DNA from: a virus
Virus record (IMG/VR): IMGVR_UViG_3300045996_000494
Span: 1-63,414 of that record
Length of the DNA stretch: 63,414 bases
Direction: 5' to 3' (one strand)
The translations under genes were made by a program, and so were the position numbers. Position 1 is the stretch's first letter, and every line of letters starts with the position of its first letter. The notes below the pieces were generated by a model. That model was not told the origin of the DNA. It ran no database searches and was given only the letters and a program-made list of their open reading frames with translations. Shown here piece after piece: positions 7,431-16,707 of this stretch.

Positions 7431-7635
7431 TGGGGCCTCCGGTGGCGGCCTTCACCGCCCACATCGCGCCTTCCTCAAACGCCGTCTGCGCCAGGGCAGC
7501 TAGACGAGGATCGTTGCCCTTGAGCTTTTCGCACATGTCGATCAGCTCTGCAGCCTTCTGCTTCAGCTGGTCAACGTCGCTGTTGGCTGATGGATTGAAC
7601 GACACTCGCACTCTCTGTTCGCCTAAAGTTGCCAT
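7414..7635 (-). CDS. acb2: Acb2/Tad1-type hairpin protein, candidate anti-CBASS cyclic-nucleotide sponge (73 aa)
   Basis: Residues about 10-65 show the layout of the Acb2/Tad1 hairpin family: FNPSANSDVDQLKQKAAELI, then LAALAQTAFEEGAMWAVKAAT, two helices with the conserved E-x-A-x-M-W-x-V-K-A end. Known Acb2 proteins form hexamers that sequester cyclic di- and trinucleotides made by CBASS and related defences. The length fits. The residues that contact the ligand cannot be judged without an alignment. It lies in an accessory cluster after the ejection protein, so expression would be late unless there is a local promoter. Confidence 0.72.
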   Translation of the reverse strand: MATLGEQRVRVSFNPSANSDVDQLKQKAAELIDMCEKLKGNDPRLAALAQTAFEEGAMWAVKAATGGPNAKQV

Positions 7636-7636
7636 G

Positions 7637-7780
7637 TCACACTCCTCTAAGCAGCACGATGATCAGGATGATCACGAGTACTAGGCCGATGCCACCGCCC
7701 CAGCGTGCGCCGCCCCAGTGGTAGCCCCCGAAGCCGCCGACGAGAAGCAGCACGATGAGGATCACAATGATCGGGTCCAT
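7637..7780 (-). CDS. DUF3309-like small membrane protein (47 aa)
   Basis: Two hydrophobic stretches (IIVILIVLLLVGGFGGY and GGIGLVLVIILIIVLL) flank a Gly/Trp/His turn (HWGGARWGGG), the pattern of DUF3309 proteins. The start ATG lies one base after the stop of the giant gene. It may be a membrane peptide of unknown role, possibly holin-like. Confidence 0.75.
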   Translation of the reverse strand: MDPIIVILIVLLLVGGFGGYHWGGARWGGGIGLVLVIILIIVLLRGV

Positions 7781-7781
7781 G

Positions 7782-10700
7782 TCAGTCTCCCTGCAGCGCC
7801 GCGCGCCGCTTCTCTTTGTCCGCACGGATAGCGTCGAGCGCCTTGGTGCCGATCTTCTGGCGGGTGCGCTTCACCTCGTCTGCCTGCTTGTTGTGGATCA
7901 CAATGCGTGCCCTAATTTTCAACAGCTCGCTCGATGACCCAGCTTCGAGGTACTGTCGCTGCAGTCGCTTACGCTCCTCTTCGAGCTTCTTGCCGATGGC
8001 GATATTCGCGCCTGTCTTTTCGCCCTCCTCAGCCATCCGAGCCGAGCGGGCACCGGCTGCCTGAATGAACGCCTCGGACGTTGTGATGTCCCGGTTTACC
8101 CTCTGGGTAACTGCCTTCGCCGTGTCAGCCACGAACTTCGCCGGCACAGCCTTGATGAAGGCTTTGCCCAGATCGCCGTCTGCCGCGTGCTGTCCGGCGT
8201 CGGCCCAGTCCAGCATGAGCGAGGCAGGGGCGCCACCAAGAAGGCGAAACATGTACGCCTCGGCGCCCTCACGGTCCCCAGACTTGGGCTCGCCGAACAG
8301 CCACATGTCGGACATCGACACGCGCGACGACAGGTCGGGGAACGGGATGAACTGCGCGATCCCGCGGGCGAGAATGCCCTTGTTGATCAGCTCCTCCGGG
8401 GTCTTGCCGACCGTCTCCGCGAACCACTTGCGCCACTTGCGCTCTTGATCATCCCAGCCATCGCTGAGCCCGAGCATGGATGCTATCACGAAGCCGGTCT
8501 TTAGCAGCTCCAGCCCAGGCAGCCCCATGGCGCCAGCCATCGCCATCTGCACGGTCAGTAGCGCGCCGATCTGCCCCCAGGCGATGCGCTTCTCATGCGG
8601 CGTGCCAAACCCCGCCTTGCGCACCATGTCGACTAGCAGCGCCGTGACGTTCTGTGCGAACTTCTTGAACTGCAGCGCGGGCGCTGCAAGCGGATGGCTG
8701 AAGAACCGCGGCTGGTTGAACGCAGCGTAGTTGAACTGCGAGCGGTCAATAATGTCCTTGGCATGCGCGATAGCTTGCTCCTCGGTCATCCCCGAGCTTC
8801 GGCCAAGGCGGTAGGCGGCCACGGCGCTGACAGAGCGGTTGATGTCCTCGACGGCGATCATCATCTGGCGCGCGATGCGCTCGGCCTTCGCAATGGCCAT
8901 GCGCGTCTTGCCGGCGCCGGCAGAGATCGATGCCGCCAGCTCAAAGCCAGCCTCCGAGCCCAGCTGCCCCGTCGCCTGCAACTCGTTGATCAATTCGGTC
9001 AGCGCCACCCCATCCGGCTCCGCCGCTACGCGCTTGCGGATCGAGCCGATCAGGTCCGACGTGTCGAGCCCGAACTTGTTGAAGTGGCGGATCGCCTCCC
9101 CAGTGTTCGCCAGCCCACCGCCCAGCACGGTGTGCGCGCCAACAGCGCGGTAAGCCCGGTTCACCGCCGCCATGCTCCGCAGCGCCCCGTAGTGGCCTGT
9201 GAGCACCGGCACTGTGAACATGTTCGGCTGCAAGCTATTGACCGCCAAGTACATCGGCGAAAACAGCTTATCCATGAATGACAGCGTCAGCGCGAGCCTC
9301 ACCCACGGATGCTGCTCACGTGGGTTGATCACGTTCCGGTCGATGCGCGCTACCAGTTCGTTGAGCACTTGGTTGCGCGCCTGCATGAACTTGCTCTCGG
9401 GCTGGTCAGCGATCAGCCGGCGCATATCCTCAAGCGCGTCCCGCACCGTCGGCATGTAGCGCAGCTTGCCGAGATAGTTCGATGCCGCCGTGGCGTACTG
9501 CACAGTGTTGCGCGCGATGTCCTGCGAAGCCCCAGCCACGTTGCGGCGTGGTAGCGACCGCTGCTGGATGCGGTTGCCCGCCATGAGCCGCACCGACGCT
9601 TCTTTGGCGGCGTTCTTCAGCACCTGCTTGAAGCCAGCGTCGATGTCCGTCCGCTTGTCGATCACCGAGATGATCGACGCGAGCTGCGTATTGGTGAGAT
9701 CGCCGCCCTGCTCTGCTTCCTGACGGTCGAGCGCCTTACTGTCGGTCCACTCGAACTCGCCGCGGTTCTCCTCGATCCACCGCGCCGCCTCGCGCCCCGT
9801 GTCGAACATCTGCAGCCCGCGGCGCTGCACGCGAGCGCGGTAAGCCACCTCGTGCTTCTGACCCTTGGCGTCCTCGGCCGACACGATGGTGCCGTCCGGC
9901 AGATAGCGGCGCTTACCCACTGAGGTAATCTTGGCGCCGGTGCTCTCGGCAAACGCCTTGTATTGCACGCGTGCCGCCGCGTCCTTCGGCGCCCGCCACT
10001 CGATGATGACGTTGCCATGCTTGTCAGTCTCTACGATCTGGCCGCCGTGAAGATCACCGAGCCTCGCCCGCGTCCGCACCACCTTCTTGCCGTGGCGCAT
10101 GAGCGGGACGTAGATGCCCTTGACTACCCGCAGCTCGCCGGAGTCACGCAGAGCGTTGAACAGCGTCGGGTTGTCGAGGATGCCGGCGTCGTCCTCAGTC
10201 AGCGTGCCGTTCAACGTGTTGTTGAAAAGCTGTGCGTAAGCCTGTGGAGAAATGTCGCCCGGCGCGAGCGAACGCAGGATGTTGCCGACCAGCGCCTTGG
10301 TCATCTCGTTCTGCATGTCGCGGTAGTAAGTGGCGCTGTCGAGGATGTATTTCTGCACGTCGGTGGGCAGCGCCGCGAACTGCTGCTCCAGCCGTGCTAG
10401 CTGCGCCTTGTTCTGGTAGTTGCGCGCCACGTCCTTGCCGAGATGCGAGTTGTCGGCGTTCGGCCCCAGGTTGACGTTCGCCATGGTGGCGTCGATCCAC
10501 ACGCCGGCGGCGCGGCCCATCACATCGCGGCCGTGCTGCTCGATCAGCTGCAGCCAGCCCTGCGCGATGGCCTCGCCATCCTTGCGCTTGTTGTCGACGT
10601 AAACCGCCTGCTTGCTCAGCGCCTCGTAGATGCGGTCGAGCGGGTTGCCTTCGCCGCGCGCGCCCTCGAACGCCGGCCGCATGGTCCGCACGATCTGGTC

Positions 10701-13700
10701 GACTGTACCGGCCCACAGCCCGGTCCGCCTCCACCACGACTCTGCAGCAGCCCCGAGATACCGACTCTCATTCTGCAGCGTTTGTACGGTCTCGCTGACC
10801 TCCATGGGGAATGCTGTAAGCGGGTTCATCCTCCCTTGCCGCTGCGTGGTCTCGTCTAGCGCCTGGGCGACTCGAACGATCTGCTCTAGTACGGTGCGCG
10901 GTGGCCCACCCTTCCCAAACAGCGCCTTCTTGATCCCGAGTATTAGCGCATCCCAAGCTGACATGCGCTGCGAAGCACGACTAAGCCGGTTACCGACTAG
11001 TATATCGGCAATCACGTCGAACTGAGTGCGTTCAAGTATCTCTACGAAAGCACGATTTGAAAATGCCTCCGAGATGAACTCGTGGGGATTGGTTAATCCA
11101 TAAGGGACTCGATACTTGGTTTCACCAGCCGCTCGCGCCTCTTCTGCAAGCTGTGCACGTACAGCGTTCATCAAGTGCCCAATAAAAGTCCGCGCATCCT
11201 CGTTAGTATCAATAGCTCGATGGTATGCAGCGTGCAGTCCTTCGTGAATGATTATCTCAGCATTCAAATGATCAATATCAACAAAAATTTCATCAGTCTG
11301 CGAGGTATAGAACGCTCGCACTTTGCTCGTGTCCCTACCTGAAAAAAAGTGCTCTTTGGCAGCGTCCTGAAACGAAACCGGATCAAGCACGTGCACCCGC
11401 ACATCGCCGGCCAGCTTGCGGATGCGGTTCGCCGCCTCCGTCATCATCAGCTTGTGGACGCCGGTCAAGTTGGCGTCCAGCATCAAGCCACGGATAGCGT
11501 CTTTCAGCGCGCCGGTCCGGTAGACAAGCCCTTCCGTGACTGGCGCCTCAGCCTCCACCGCTTCACGGGCGAGCGGCACGTCAAGCGGCGCATCCTCTCG
11601 CGCTTGAGCAACCAACTGCTCCCGCGCCTCCGCCGGCGTTGTAGCGGTTGCTGTACCGGCAGCGGCTTGGTTACCCCGCCGGGTAATGGCAGCGCGTTCC
11701 TGGGGCGTAAGGATCGTCCGCTTCTTGCGGGTCTCCACCACCGCCACACGCTTGGCGCCGCCGATGACCGCGCCCTCCATGGCAGCGGCGGCCTTCGCCG
11801 CCACCTCAGCCTTGCGAGCCACCTCTGCAGCATCCAACTCCGCCTGCCGCGCCGCGGCGCGCTTGGCGTCGATCTCGTCGACAACCTCTTCCTCGGGGGC
11901 GTTCTCCACGGCACCGGCGGTCGTCGTGCCCCGCGGCGCGGGAGCCTCACCCTTCTCGTCCCTGAGCGCCACACCGCCCTCGGTGTGCGACTTGGTGAAC
12001 TCCTCGCCGCCACCCTGCCGCAGGCCGGTGTCTGTGACGACGAAATCCCGCACGCGGCTGACCGTGCCCTGGCCCTTCCCGATGGCGATGGCATCGCGGA
12101 TCAGCCGCAGCGCCGGGTCCGCATCGGTCTTGAGGTTGGCAAGCTTGATGTCGCCGACCTGAGCCAGCTCGACCAACTGCCTCGCGTAGGCCCTCAGCTG
12201 AGGCGTGGGAGCCTCTAGCGTAGGGGCGACAGGGAATTGAGCCTGCGCCGCACGAACGCGCTCTGCGAGCCCCGCTAGCTCTTCCTGGCGCTTCTGGCGG
12301 TCCAGGTCCTTGGCGCTGAGGATTTTCTCGGCGCCCGCCTCGATCTGTTCCTTCTTGCGCCGGCCCATGCGCGACGGCCCTTTGGCCTCGACTTTGAGAT
12401 TGCCGGCTGCGTCAATGACCAGCGCCTGCTCCTTCTTCGGAGCTTTCACATCTTCGAGCACGCGACGTGCAGGGCCGATCTCGATCCGCGACTGATCGCC
12501 GGGTGACGGCATGACCAGCTGGCCGATACCCCAGGGGTTACCGTCCTCGTCCACCAGTCCGAGCCTGCTGACGGAGCTGATAGTTCGCGGCTTCCCCTCG
12601 ACGACGTACTGAACCGGTCGACCGGCAGCGAGCGCGTCTTTCACCTCCTGTCGAACAGCATCGCCGGCGGCGGCCATGTCAAAGCCGGCGGCCGTCGAAT
12701 GAACTGCCTTGAGCATGTCGCCGGTAATGGTGCGCGTGCCTTCAGCTAGTGCAGGTGCTGCTGGCTCGACGAGCGGCGCCACTGGGGGTCCACCCACCGG
12801 AGCGGGCGGCGTGGCTTCCTCTGGTAGTGGTGGCTCGGCTGGCTGAACAGGAGGCGGTACGGCGGCAGCGGCAGGCTCTCCCGCCCCAATAGCCGCCGCC
12901 ATCTGTGGCGTAACCACAGGGACGCTAGGGACCGCAGGAACAGGAGGCGCAGGATCAAGAGGTTCAATATCGTCATCGGGGATGAACTCTTCAGTGCTTC
13001 CGCCAAGCTCGGGATCGTAAACGAGGGCTGCCGCTACATCCGGGGCCAGAACATCCGGTGCGACCGGGGCAGCCTTAGTAACCTGCTCCACCACACCCGC
13101 ATTGGCACCTCCTGCTTTCACCGTCTTGTCGAGCGCGTCCAGCTCCTGGCCGGGAGTCGTGCGCTTCTGGTCGAGCGTCACCTCCGGCCCGGCGTCCGGC
13201 GCCATGGCGCCGTTACCCGGCGGGGTAACCGGCGGCAGTGGCTCAGGACTGAGCGCCGCCGCGTTGTCCACGTCGATCTGGCGGTCCTCGACCACCGGCC
13301 GGCCGGGTGCGGCCTGCGCCGTGATAGCTCCCACGCCGCCGCCCAAGACACCGCCGACCAGCGCGCCGGACGCGGCGGCTTCCAGCGCCTTACGCCAGTC
13401 ATGGTCGCCAGCGCCGCCCTTGGCGTCGAACACCCCTTCCTGAGCCAGCAGCTCGCCAGAGGCGCCCTCGATGCCCTCCTGCGCTGCCTCACCCAGTGCG
13501 CCAAGCGCAGTGCCACGCAGCACCCCGCGGCCGGCCTGCCCCGCCGCCCGGTGCGCAACGAGACCCTCGACACCGTAGCGGGACGTGAGCGCCGTGATCG
13601 CCGCCATGATGAGCGGCTTGTAGCCGGCAGCTTCCTGAGTAAGCATGGACTTGGCGACGGCTTCGTCCATGCCCATGCCGCGAAGCCCGCGGTAGGTCTC

Positions 13701-14237
13701 GCTCTCCCGCTGCAGCTGCTCGTCCGGCGTCTTAGTCAGCTCGTCGCTGATCTGATTGAACACGTCGCCGCCGCTGAGCGCACCCGCCGCCGCGCCGCCC
13801 GCAGCCACGCCTGCTCCTGCCGACGAGGCGATGCGCGCCGCGAGCCCGCCGGGGATGATGCTGGCAAGTAGGCTCGGGACCGCCTGTGCTGCCCGCAGCC
13901 CGATGGCGTTGCTCGTTGAGACACCTGAGCCCCAGATGGTCTCCCCATCGCCGGGCAGCACAGTGGCGCGCATGGCGCGCTGCGCCGCCGGAGACATGCG
14001 CTCGGCCTGCCCTTCTGCGCCCTGCCGTGCCCACTCGCGGATGTCCGACAGCTCGTTGTCGGGTTCCGGCTTGATGGCGTACTCAGCCGCGCCAGCCAGC
14101 CCGCCAACCACACCATAGCCGCCTGCCGCGAGCGAGCGGACGTAATCGCTCAGTTCCACACCGCCGTCAGGTGACGTGCTGAACGGTGCTCCGGGTCCAG
14201 CTACAGGGGCTTCGTCAAGCCTGAGTGCGGAAGCCAT
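7782..14237 (-). CDS. Giant polyvalent (ejected internal virion type) protein with HExxH domain (2151 aa)
   Basis: The largest gene of the genome, downstream of other ejection-protein candidates. The N-terminal 400 residues are Ala/Gly-rich with helical segments. Residues about 400-850 are Pro/Ala-rich linkers. Residues about 900-1150 hold a metallopeptidase-like domain with HEGLHAAYH (about residue 990). A long helical centre follows, and the C-terminal 400 residues (around GQIGALLTVQMAMAGAMGLP) resemble LPD38-type domains of large polyvalent phage proteins. Such proteins are packaged in the head and injected with the DNA; this is family knowledge. The DNA of the HExxH domain (about 10830-11380) is more AT-rich than its surroundings. 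Five palindromic element copies fall inside the gene. Confidence 0.85.
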   Translation of the reverse strand: MASALRLDEAPVAGPGAPFSTSPDGGVELSDYVRSLAAGGYGVVGGLAGAAEYAIKPEPDNELSDIREWARQGAEGQAERMSPAAQRAMRATVLPGDGETIWGSGVSTSNAIGLRAAQAVPSLLASIIPGGLAARIASSAGAGVAAGGAAAGALSGGDVFNQISDELTKTPDEQLQRESETYRGLRGMGMDEAVAKSMLTQEAAGYKPLIMAAITALTSRYGVEGLVAHRAAGQAGRGVLRGTALGALGEAAQEGIEGASGELLAQEGVFDAKGGAGDHDWRKALEAAASGALVGGVLGGGVGAITAQAAPGRPVVEDRQIDVDNAAALSPEPLPPVTPPGNGAMAPDAGPEVTLDQKRTTPGQELDALDKTVKAGGANAGVVEQVTKAAPVAPDVLAPDVAAALVYDPELGGSTEEFIPDDDIEPLDPAPPVPAVPSVPVVTPQMAAAIGAGEPAAAAVPPPVQPAEPPLPEEATPPAPVGGPPVAPLVEPAAPALAEGTRTITGDMLKAVHSTAAGFDMAAAGDAVRQEVKDALAAGRPVQYVVEGKPRTISSVSRLGLVDEDGNPWGIGQLVMPSPGDQSRIEIGPARRVLEDVKAPKKEQALVIDAAGNLKVEAKGPSRMGRRKKEQIEAGAEKILSAKDLDRQKRQEELAGLAERVRAAQAQFPVAPTLEAPTPQLRAYARQLVELAQVGDIKLANLKTDADPALRLIRDAIAIGKGQGTVSRVRDFVVTDTGLRQGGGEEFTKSHTEGGVALRDEKGEAPAPRGTTTAGAVENAPEEEVVDEIDAKRAAARQAELDAAEVARKAEVAAKAAAAMEGAVIGGAKRVAVVETRKKRTILTPQERAAITRRGNQAAAGTATATTPAEAREQLVAQAREDAPLDVPLAREAVEAEAPVTEGLVYRTGALKDAIRGLMLDANLTGVHKLMMTEAANRIRKLAGDVRVHVLDPVSFQDAAKEHFFSGRDTSKVRAFYTSQTDEIFVDIDHLNAEIIIHEGLHAAYHRAIDTNEDARTFIGHLMNAVRAQLAEEARAAGETKYRVPYGLTNPHEFISEAFSNRAFVEILERTQFDVIADILVGNRLSRASQRMSAWDALILGIKKALFGKGGPPRTVLEQIVRVAQALDETTQRQGRMNPLTAFPMEVSETVQTLQNESRYLGAAAESWWRRTGLWAGTVDQIVRTMRPAFEGARGEGNPLDRIYEALSKQAVYVDNKRKDGEAIAQGWLQLIEQHGRDVMGRAAGVWIDATMANVNLGPNADNSHLGKDVARNYQNKAQLARLEQQFAALPTDVQKYILDSATYYRDMQNEMTKALVGNILRSLAPGDISPQAYAQLFNNTLNGTLTEDDAGILDNPTLFNALRDSGELRVVKGIYVPLMRHGKKVVRTRARLGDLHGGQIVETDKHGNVIIEWRAPKDAAARVQYKAFAESTGAKITSVGKRRYLPDGTIVSAEDAKGQKHEVAYRARVQRRGLQMFDTGREAARWIEENRGEFEWTDSKALDRQEAEQGGDLTNTQLASIISVIDKRTDIDAGFKQVLKNAAKEASVRLMAGNRIQQRSLPRRNVAGASQDIARNTVQYATAASNYLGKLRYMPTVRDALEDMRRLIADQPESKFMQARNQVLNELVARIDRNVINPREQHPWVRLALTLSFMDKLFSPMYLAVNSLQPNMFTVPVLTGHYGALRSMAAVNRAYRAVGAHTVLGGGLANTGEAIRHFNKFGLDTSDLIGSIRKRVAAEPDGVALTELINELQATGQLGSEAGFELAASISAGAGKTRMAIAKAERIARQMMIAVEDINRSVSAVAAYRLGRSSGMTEEQAIAHAKDIIDRSQFNYAAFNQPRFFSHPLAAPALQFKKFAQNVTALLVDMVRKAGFGTPHEKRIAWGQIGALLTVQMAMAGAMGLPGLELLKTGFVIASMLGLSDGWDDQERKWRKWFAETVGKTPEELINKGILARGIAQFIPFPDLSSRVSMSDMWLFGEPKSGDREGAEAYMFRLLGGAPASLMLDWADAGQHAADGDLGKAFIKAVPAKFVADTAKAVTQRVNRDITTSEAFIQAAGARSARMAEEGEKTGANIAIGKKLEEERKRLQRQYLEAGSSSELLKIRARIVIHNKQADEVKRTRQKIGTKALDAIRADKEKRRAALQGD
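8096..8110. repeat. Dispersed palindromic element inside the giant gene
   Basis: TTACCCTCTGGGTAA is a near-perfect 15-bp palindrome encoding part of VTQRVN. It is one of five copies in this gene (also near 9915, 11671, 12525 and 13213). Confidence 0.7.
11671..11686. repeat. Dispersed palindromic element inside the giant gene
   Basis: TTACCCCGCCGGGTAA has arms TTACCC and GGGTAA around CGCC. On the coding strand it gives ITRRGN. No start codon of a real gene is nearby. Confidence 0.75.
13213..13228. repeat. Dispersed palindromic element inside the giant gene
   Basis: TTACCCGGCGGGGTAA, encoding VTPPGN in a Pro-rich linker. Perfect six-base arms. Confidence 0.75.
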
Positions 14238-14240
14238 CGA

Positions 14241-16703
14241 TCACGGTGCTTCTGGTAGGAGACTGGGCGGCAGATTTAGAGCCCGGTTCCGGCGAGCGCC
14301 AGTCGGCGCGGTCGCGCCGGGAGTGGCCGGCTGCACACGATAGTTTGGACCCCAACGCTTCTGCCGCTCGCTCTCGGTGATGCGCTCCCGCATCTGCGCC
14401 AGCGCGATGAGGTTCTGGCGGCTGAGCAGCACCGGCGGCAGGTTGCCCACCTGCAGAGAGCCATCCGGTAGGACGCGCGGCTTCGAGTTACCCGACAGCG
14501 CCTCGCGCGTGATATTGATGGCGTCGTCGTTGGTAAGCCGGTTACCGGACGTAGCCCTGATCTCCGCGGCGATCTGCGAGGCCCACAGATGGTCGGTGGA
14601 CGTGCCTTCCTTCCACACCGTCGGCAGCTTGTCGCGGATTTCCTTGAAGTCTGTCTCGTCGACCTCTCGCTCTTTGGCGGGCATGCGCTGCAGAGCGGCC
14701 TGCGCCTGGACCGGTCCGACCTCGGTCTCGACGGCGCGCCGACGCACCTCCGCAGCAGTGCCCTCGCTTACCCCACGAGGTAGCGGCGTCGTGGTCTCCA
14801 CTGCCTCGATGCCTGCCTGCTCCGCAGTGTCCACCGCACCAAGGCGCCGGCTTTCGGCGGCTTCCTTCGCAGTCAGCTTGACGCCGGCACCGTCCTTCGT
14901 GGCTGTGCGCTTGTCGAGGATACGCTGGTCGATCTCCTGCTGGCGCTTACGGCGTGCGTCCTGGCTCTGGTCGAAGCGCTTGTTCCGCCCCTCTTCCTGA
15001 GCCTGCAGCTGCGCGAGCTTCTGCTCGTGCATAGTCATCACGCCCTCACGGGTCTTTTCCCACATCCCGTAGCGGGTGGCGAACTTGGCGATGTCGAGCG
15101 CTTCCTTCCGGTCGAGGTTCTCCGCGCCCTTCTTCATGCGCTCGTCGAACTTGAACTCGTCGAACGCCTGCTTGCGGTCGCGCTGCCACTCACGAACGGT
15201 GCGGTTCTGTTCCTCGGTCGGCATGTCGAGGAACTTCTTGCGGGACTCGTCGCTTGGGCGCGAAGCCATGAAGTCGCTGCGGTCGTCCTCGCTGAGCGTG
15301 GACTGGTACGCCTCCACGGACGAGCGCGCTTTCTCTGCCTTGCGCTCCGCAGCGGTCGGCTGCGAGGTGGCGAACTGCACCATGCTGCGCAGGTACTCGG
15401 TGCCGTTGACCATGCCGGTCGCCATCTGCACCATGTCGTCGATAGCCAGAGCGCCTTTCTCCGTCACGCGCCCCTGCGCGTCGTGCAGCTCGAACTTCAC
15501 GCCGTCGCCGCTCTTGCCCTTGATCTCCAACGTGTTGCCGTCAGGGACGAGCTGGTTGTAGCCCTTGGCGATAATCTCCGCGCGCTTTACGGGGTCATCG
15601 ACGGCGAGCGCCGCCGCGCCATACTGGGACGCTGCACGCTTCGCTGCACTGAGCATACTCCATGCCGCCCGGTCGGCCTTCTGCGGTTCGCCGCGGGCGG
15701 ACCAATACTGGTAGATGGCGTTGTAGCGCGCGACCTCCCGCAGTTCGGGAGGGAGCTGTCCCTTTGGGTCAATGGTCTGATCGACCATGGCGATCTCTTC
15801 GCGCCGCGGCGCGCCGGCATTGGTGGCGAGCGCCCTTACCCCGTCGGGGTTAATCCTGGCGGCTTCCGGCACGGCAGCATGGTGTGTCTCTGCGCCGAGC
15901 ATGCGCTGGCCGAACTTGAGCCCGCCGGCCACCGCGCGGCGCGCGCCCTCCACGTTCACTAGGTCGCGTGGGTCGTAACCATCATCCGGGTCCGTATTCT
16001 CGTAGGCCGCGGCCACCGCCGGGTTCGAGCCAGCGTGCTCGGTGTCGGCTAGGTCGGTCGGGATCACGCCGCCGCGCGCCGCATAGACCACCGGCACGGT
16101 CTCGTCGTCGAGACTGAGGGCGAAGCGGTCACCGGGACGGCGGAAGAAGCGCCGCGCGCCGCCGCGCGCCGTGGCGACAGGCGAGCCGTCATCCCATGCC
16201 GGGGGCTTACGTCCAAGCTTTGCCTGCGTGTCGGCGTCGTAGAAGTGCGTGGCGCCCTTGAGCGCGTTGCGCTTGGTTCGCAGCACCTCTTCCCAAGCCT
16301 GCCGCGCCGCCTCGACGCGGTCCTGCGGCTGATCTTGCCACGAGCCCCGGCTGACCGGCTCGAAAGCTCCTTCGTAGGCGACCACCTTCACCGGGTCGAC
16401 CTTGGCCGCCTCGGCGCGGTTGCGGATCACCTCAGCCACGTCATAAGGGTCGCCGCCCTCGGCCGCGATTACCTTCGGAATGTCGGCCGCAGTCAAGGAA
16501 ACGCCGCTCGTCCGACCAGTACTGGGGCGCGGTGAAGTACCCCGTGGGGTAGCTGTGGCCGCAGCCGTGTCGCCGGCGATGCGCGCGCCGCGCAGCCCCT
16601 CCGCTTCCTCGCGGTACAGCTCGTCCTTCCAGTCCGTCTTGAACGCCTTGTACGTATCGCGGAAATTGGACGCGAAGTCCTTCAGGTCTGCAGCGAAAGA
16701 CAT
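14241..16703 (-). CDS. Internal virion protein with SleB-like cell-wall hydrolase domain (820 aa)
   Basis: After an amphipathic N-terminus, residues about 48-195 resemble a cell-wall hydrolase (Hydrolase_2/SleB): AEGGDPYDVAEVIRNRAE, then GSWQDQPQ and GATHFYDAD. These enzymes cleave peptidoglycan glycan strands. The rest is helical and charged (coiled-coil segments about 430-650). Sitting between two other ejection candidates, it fits a virion-borne murein hydrolase that opens the wall during DNA entry. The catalytic Glu is probably in IAAEGGDPYD, by analogy. Confidence 0.8.
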   Translation of the reverse strand: MSFAADLKDFASNFRDTYKAFKTDWKDELYREEAEGLRGARIAGDTAAATATPRGTSPRPSTGRTSGVSLTAADIPKVIAAEGGDPYDVAEVIRNRAEAAKVDPVKVVAYEGAFEPVSRGSWQDQPQDRVEAARQAWEEVLRTKRNALKGATHFYDADTQAKLGRKPPAWDDGSPVATARGGARRFFRRPGDRFALSLDDETVPVVYAARGGVIPTDLADTEHAGSNPAVAAAYENTDPDDGYDPRDLVNVEGARRAVAGGLKFGQRMLGAETHHAAVPEAARINPDGVRALATNAGAPRREEIAMVDQTIDPKGQLPPELREVARYNAIYQYWSARGEPQKADRAAWSMLSAAKRAASQYGAAALAVDDPVKRAEIIAKGYNQLVPDGNTLEIKGKSGDGVKFELHDAQGRVTEKGALAIDDMVQMATGMVNGTEYLRSMVQFATSQPTAAERKAEKARSSVEAYQSTLSEDDRSDFMASRPSDESRKKFLDMPTEEQNRTVREWQRDRKQAFDEFKFDERMKKGAENLDRKEALDIAKFATRYGMWEKTREGVMTMHEQKLAQLQAQEEGRNKRFDQSQDARRKRQQEIDQRILDKRTATKDGAGVKLTAKEAAESRRLGAVDTAEQAGIEAVETTTPLPRGVSEGTAAEVRRRAVETEVGPVQAQAALQRMPAKEREVDETDFKEIRDKLPTVWKEGTSTDHLWASQIAAEIRATSGNRLTNDDAINITREALSGNSKPRVLPDGSLQVGNLPPVLLSRQNLIALAQMRERITESERQKRWGPNYRVQPATPGATAPTGARRNRALNLPPSLLPEAP

Positions 16704-16707
16704 GCGT

